Positions 60,812-64,000 of a stretch of DNA of 64,000 nucleotides are shown one piece after another (the first letter of the stretch is position 1; each line of letters begins with the position of its first letter). Location of the stretch: assembly GCA_030407505.1 (NCBI GenBank), contig JASDDH010000007.1:1-64000 (forward strand), written 5' to 3'. Origin of the DNA: Planococcus sp. APC 4015 (GTDB taxonomy: Bacteria > Actinomycetota > Actinomycetes > Actinomycetales > Microbacteriaceae). Made by a program: the position numbers and the translations under genes. Under the pieces are notes generated by a model that worked only from the letters and a program-made list of their open reading frames with translations, ran no database searches and was not told where the DNA came from.

Positions 60812-61819
60812 TCAGGCGGCGGGCGCGCTTTCGCGCACGAGCAGCTCGTAGTCGACCAGCTCGTGTCGCCCGATGCCGGAGTAGCCGCCCATGCGCTCGA
60901 TCAGCATCTCGACAGCCCGGCGGGCGAGTCCGTCCAGGTCGGGGGCGACGCTGGTGATGCTCGGGTACATCACGCGGCTGAGCTCGATGTTGTCCCATCC
61001 GGTGACGGCGACGTCGTCGGGGATCGCGAAGCCGCGCTCGCTCAGCGCCCGCAGCGCGCCGATCGCTGCCAGGTCGTCGCGGCACATCAGGCCGTCGATG
61101 CGCACGCCGGCGTCGAGGCCCGATCCCACACCGTGCACGGCCCCGGATGCCGAGATCTCGGCGCTCGGGAACAGCATGCCGGGATCGGGGCGGATGCCGT
61201 GCTCTTCGAGCGCCTGCTGGTAGCCGGCGAGTCGCTGCACCGAGGTGGCCGACAGCTCTCCGGGCTCGTGCCCGGCGAATCCGATGCGGCGTCTGCCCAG
61301 CGACAGCAGGTGGCGCGTGGCATCGTAGGCCGCCGCGACGTTGTCGATCATGACGCGGTCGAACGGCAGGGGAGCGGCACCCTCGCCCAGGATGACGATC
61401 GGCACGTCACCGCGATGACGTGAGATCTCGACCGACGACATCATCGACGGCTGGAACAGGATGCCGTCGACCATGCCCGACTCCGAGCTGGTGATCACCG
61501 CGCGCTCACCCTCCAGCGTGCCGTCGGTCTCTTCGAGGAGCACGCGGTAGCCCAGCCCGCCGGCGGCGGCGGACACCGCGCGCGACAGTTCGGCGAAGTA
61601 CGGGACGGTCACGCTCGAGAACGCCAGGGCGAGCAGTCCGGTGCGGCCGGTGGCGAGCCGCCGACCCATCATGTTCGGCCGGTAGCCGAGCTCGTCGATC
61701 GCCTGCTGCACCCGTTCGCGGGTGGCGACGCTCACGTGCTCGTAGTTGCGCACGACGTTGGACACCGTCTTCATCGAGACGCCCGCGTGTTCCGCGACGT
61801 CTTGCAGTCGTACGCCCAT
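60812..61819 (-). CDS. LacI-family transcriptional regulator
   Basis: 335 residues from the ATG giving MGVRLQDVAEHAGVSMKTVS, the canonical LacI helix-turn-helix, then NVVRNYEHVSVATRERVQQA and the hinge (LGYRPNMMGRRLATGRTG). The periplasmic-binding-protein-like sensor follows (LLALAFSSVTVPYFAELSRA; VMIDNVAAAYDATRHLLSLG; VAVTGWDNIELSRVMYPSIT). It sits between the GH2 gene and the sugar importer with a matching operator on each side, so it probably represses both until the sugar binds. Confidence 0.95.
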   Translation of the reverse strand: MGVRLQDVAEHAGVSMKTVSNVVRNYEHVSVATRERVQQAIDELGYRPNMMGRRLATGRTGLLALAFSSVTVPYFAELSRAVSAAAGGLGYRVLLEETDGTLEGERAVITSSESGMVDGILFQPSMMSSVEISRHRGDVPIVILGEGAAPLPFDRVMIDNVAAAYDATRHLLSLGRRRIGFAGHEPGELSATSVQRLAGYQQALEEHGIRPDPGMLFPSAEISASGAVHGVGSGLDAGVRIDGLMCRDDLAAIGALRALSERGFAIPDDVAVTGWDNIELSRVMYPSITSVAPDLDGLARRAVEMLIERMGGYSGIGRHELVDYELLVRESAPAA

Positions 61820-61859
61820 CGGTCTCCGTCCGCTGTGCCGGCTCTGTGAACAGTACACC

Positions 61860-61888
61860 TTGACAGCAGAATTCTAGCGCTGTAAATT
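61860..61888 (+). promoter_or_regulatory. Sugar importer promoter with overlapping LacI operator
   Basis: A consensus -35 TTGACA (61860-61865), 17-bp spacer and -10-like TAAATT (61883-61888) precede the solute-binding-protein gene. The operator TTCTAGCGCTGTAAA (61872-61886) covers the spacer and -10, so a bound LacI protein would block RNA polymerase. Confidence 0.75.
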
Positions 61889-61963
61889 CTCTGGAACGAC
61901 GAGGAGTCCTGCCACGTCGCCCCCGTCCGGTCATCCCGGGCGCACTCAAAGAGGAGCAATCGC

Positions 61964-63277
61964 ATGAACAAGCCCTGGGCTCGCCGAGCGATAGGTGCGA
62001 CCGTCGCCGCACTCGCGATCGGCATCGCCGCCGTCGGATGCGGCACATCGGGAGCAAGCAGCGGAGGCGCGGTCTCCGGTGACGGAGAATATGCGGGACC
62101 CGCCGTAGACGTGACCTTCTGGCACGGCTGGACCGGCGGCGCGGCACCCACGATCGTGCCCGCGCTGATCGAGGAGTTCAACGCCGAGCACGAGAACATC
62201 ACCGTCAAGGCGGTGCCCCAGGAATGGGGCGACATCGCAGCCAAGATGCCGCTCGCGATCAAGGCCGGCAAGGGTCCGGATGTCGCGGTGCTGCACGGCG
62301 ACGACCTGGCCACCTACGCGGCCCAGAACCTGCTGCTGGATGCCGGTGGCATCATCGACGGCCTCGGCTACACCGCCGACGACTTCCCGCAGGGGGTCTT
62401 CGACAAGGGCAACTTCCGCGACGCGCAGTACGCCGTGCCGTGGAGCGTCACGCCGCTGGGCCTCTTCGTCAACAAGACGGTGCTCGCCTCGGCCGGCATC
62501 ACCGACATCCCGACCGATGAGGCCTCGTACATCGCCGCACTCGACGCGCTCAAGGGCGTGGGCGTCGCCGGCGACTGGGTCGACGGCTACGTCTTCACCG
62601 GCACGTTCCAGTTCCAGAGCCTGATCTGGCAGTTCGGCGGCGACCTCTACAACGAGGACGTCACCGAGGCCACCTTCAACTCGCCGGAGGGCGTCGAGGC
62701 GCTCACGTGGATGACCGACATGGTCGCCAACGGCTACAGTCCCGCCAACGTCGCGCAGGACGGCAACATCAAGGCGCTGATCTCGGGTGACACGGCGTTC
62801 AACTGGAACGGCGTGTGGCAGACGACCAACACCGCGTTCGACGACCTCGACTGGGCAGCTGCTCCGGTGCCGCAGATCGGCTCGGAGAAGGCCGTGTGGT
62901 CGAGCTCGACGCACTGGGTCTTCCCCTCGAACAAGGGCCAGGACGAGAACAAGACGGCAGCCGCCGCGGTCTTCGTCAAGTGGATGAACGACAACTCCGC
63001 AGGGTGGGCCGAGACCGGTGAGCTGCCGGCGGCCAACGAGGTGCGCGACGACCCGGCGCTCCTCGAGCAGTACCCGAACCTCGCGCCCTTCATGGAGCAG
63101 CTCGAGTACGCCCACTACGAGACCGTCTCGCCGGGCATCACCGAGGCGAACGCGCAGATCACGCTCGCGCTCAATGAGGCCCTCACCGGCAAGAAGGACC
63201 CGCAGACGGCTCTGGACGACGCCGCCGACAAGGCGAACCAGATCCTCGAGTCGAACCGGGCCAAGTACGGTGACTGA
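61964..63277 (+). CDS. Sugar ABC transporter substrate-binding lipoprotein
   Basis: 437 residues, AGAGGAG before the ATG. Lipoprotein signal MNKPWARRAIGATVAALAIG...AVGCGTS (Cys26). Family-1 solute-binding fold: VDVTFWHGWTGGAAPTIVPA, LIEEFNAEHENITVKAVPQE, GKGPDVAVLHGDDLATYA, YAVPWSVTPLGLFVNKTVL, GDTAFNWNGVWQTTN. It captures an oligo- or disaccharide, probably the GH2 substrate (a beta-linked sugar), for the permease that follows with an 8-bp overlap. Confidence 0.95.
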   Translation: MNKPWARRAIGATVAALAIGIAAVGCGTSGASSGGAVSGDGEYAGPAVDVTFWHGWTGGAAPTIVPALIEEFNAEHENITVKAVPQEWGDIAAKMPLAIKAGKGPDVAVLHGDDLATYAAQNLLLDAGGIIDGLGYTADDFPQGVFDKGNFRDAQYAVPWSVTPLGLFVNKTVLASAGITDIPTDEASYIAALDALKGVGVAGDWVDGYVFTGTFQFQSLIWQFGGDLYNEDVTEATFNSPEGVEALTWMTDMVANGYSPANVAQDGNIKALISGDTAFNWNGVWQTTNTAFDDLDWAAAPVPQIGSEKAVWSSSTHWVFPSNKGQDENKTAAAAVFVKWMNDNSAGWAETGELPAANEVRDDPALLEQYPNLAPFMEQLEYAHYETVSPGITEANAQITLALNEALTGKKDPQTALDDAADKANQILESNRAKYGD

Positions 63278-64000
63278 CACCGCCACCCGGGTCGCCGTCC
63301 CCCCGCGCACCAGCGCCGGGGGGCGGCGCCCCCGCCCCGCCGTGACGGCGAAGGCGGCATCCCGTCGCAAGACGCTGACGGCTTATCTCTTCCTCGCGCC
63401 GTTCCTGGCGCTCTTCCTGACCTTCATCGTCGCTCCGGCGTTCTTCGGGCTGTGGATGAGCCTGACCAACTGGAGCCCGTTCCGCGACGTCCAGGACTTC
63501 GTCGGGCTGAAGAACTACGCCGACCTGTTCACGCCCGGGAACGTGCTCTCGGGTGACTTCTGGAAGTCGATGTCGGTGACCGGCATCTTCGTGCTCATCA
63601 GCGTGCCGTTCATGGTCGTGATCCCGCTGCTCGTGGCGATCCTGCTCAACCAGCGCATCCGGGCGGCCACGACCTTCCGCACCATCTTCTTCGCGCCCTA
63701 CGTGCTCGGCGTGGCGGTGATCGGCGTGATCTGGGGCTACATCCTCGACACGCAGTCCGGCATCCTGAATCACCTGCTCGGGCTGATCGGGCTGCCGTCC
63801 GACGTGCCGTGGACCGTCGACGTGCCGTGGGTGTGGGTGTCGCTCGTCGGCGTCACCGTGTGGTGGACGATGGGGCTCAACACGATCATCTTCCTCGCCG
63901 GACTCAAGGGGATCAGCGCCGATCTCTACGAGGCTGCCTCGATCGACGGCGCGGGCGTCTGGCGCAAGTTCCTGAGCGTCACGATCCCCGGTCTCAAGCC
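63270..64000 (+). CDS. Sugar ABC transporter permease, MalF type (3' end outside window)
   Basis: GTG start inside the end of the binding-protein gene; open to the window edge (~243 residues). A positively charged N-terminus (AVTAKAASRRKT), a first helix (LTAYLFLAPFLALFLTFIVA), FGLWMSLTNWSPF, several further helices, and the EAA loop EAASIDGAGVWRKFLSVTIP right at the edge. A second permease (MalG type) is expected downstream. Confidence 0.93.
   Translation, partial: MTDTATRVAVPPRTSAGGRRPRPAVTAKAASRRKTLTAYLFLAPFLALFLTFIVAPAFFGLWMSLTNWSPFRDVQDFVGLKNYADLFTPGNVLSGDFWKSMSVTGIFVLISVPFMVVIPLLVAILLNQRIRAATTFRTIFFAPYVLGVAVIGVIWGYILDTQSGILNHLLGLIGLPSDVPWTVDVPWVWVSLVGVTVWWTMGLNTIIFLAGLKGISADLYEAASIDGAGVWRKFLSVTIPGLK

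Noticed and set aside
61946..63370. 474-aa minus-strand ORF
   Set aside because: Antisense to the sugar-binding protein gene; repetitive Arg/Val/Asp composition.
1..64000. CRISPR array, rRNA genes, insertion-sequence transposases
   Set aside because: No regularly spaced 24-40 bp repeats, no rRNA-like sequence and no transposase or recombinase motif were seen on either strand.

Overview
The window comes from a high-GC actinobacterium. The ImuB/DnaE2 mutasome pair, frequent GTG starts with 1-8 bp gene overlaps, several apparently leaderless genes and the actinobacterial envelope genes together suggest a Microbacterium-like Microbacteriaceae. The family-level assignment is inference from gene content and style; no marker gene was aligned.

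Layout. (1) 1-6.5 kb is core: the 3' part of an ImuB-type Y-family polymerase gene, dnaE2 (with an in-frame 21-bp tandem repeat and a cluster of inverted repeats in front), a small hypothetical gene, a cysteine-free HesB/IscA-like protein, a GH114-type lipoprotein and an NTF2-like protein. (2) A tRNA-Arg(CCT) at 6560-6631 is the left edge of a roughly 42-kb genomic island. Eighteen bases of its 3' end recur exactly at 48629-48646, which is the signature of site-specific integration into a tRNA gene. No integrase was found inside. (3) 6.7-48 kb is the island, and almost all of it looks like genome defence. (4) 48.9-56.9 kb is a tightly overlapped seven-gene envelope/uptake operon (CDP-alcohol phosphatidyltransferase, LPG-synthase-like membrane protein, NitT/TauT-like ABC importer, GT4 glycosyltransferase, LtaS-like sulfatase-fold protein). 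(5) 57-64 kb is core metabolism: an MDR oxidoreductase, a secreted thermonuclease, and a LacI-controlled sugar locus with a GH2 hydrolase and an ABC importer that runs off the window.

The defence island. Two back-to-back operons diverge from 27.1-27.3 kb. Leftward: SNF2-type helicase (DrmD-like), a 1535-aa Eco57I-class adenine methylase (DrmMI/PglX-like), a 2110-aa DEAD/DEAH helicase with DUF1998 (DruE-like) that ends in a Vsr/PD-(D/E)XK-like region, a UvrD/Rep-type SF1 helicase, then a small disrupted gene. Rightward: a 1553-aa protein with a sacsin/Hsp90-type ATPase at the N-terminus and an SF2 helicase at the C-terminus, then DrmA, DrmB, and an alpha/beta-hydrolase with a hydrophobic tail in the place where DISARM normally has the phospholipase-D protein DrmC. 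Start/stop overlaps of 4-8 bp or gaps of 1-10 bp run through both operons. This is best read as an expanded class-1-DISARM-like system merged with a Druantia-type helicase, with DrmC missing and a lipase-like candidate effector in its place. A cytosine-5 methylase and a Vsr endonuclease lie beside it.

A second system at 43.0-48.0 kb is RADAR: RdrA ATPase and RdrB adenosine deaminase with all ADA-type catalytic residues, preceded and overlapped by a small DUF5663-like gene. Between the two lies a minus-strand cassette of an alkyltransferase-like protein without the reactive cysteine motif, an unrecognised protein and an ADP-ribosylglycohydrolase-like protein whose metal-binding aspartates look lost. 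Near the left edge are an ankyrin-repeat protein, a DUF2510-scramblase-like protein and a conserved hypothetical protein.
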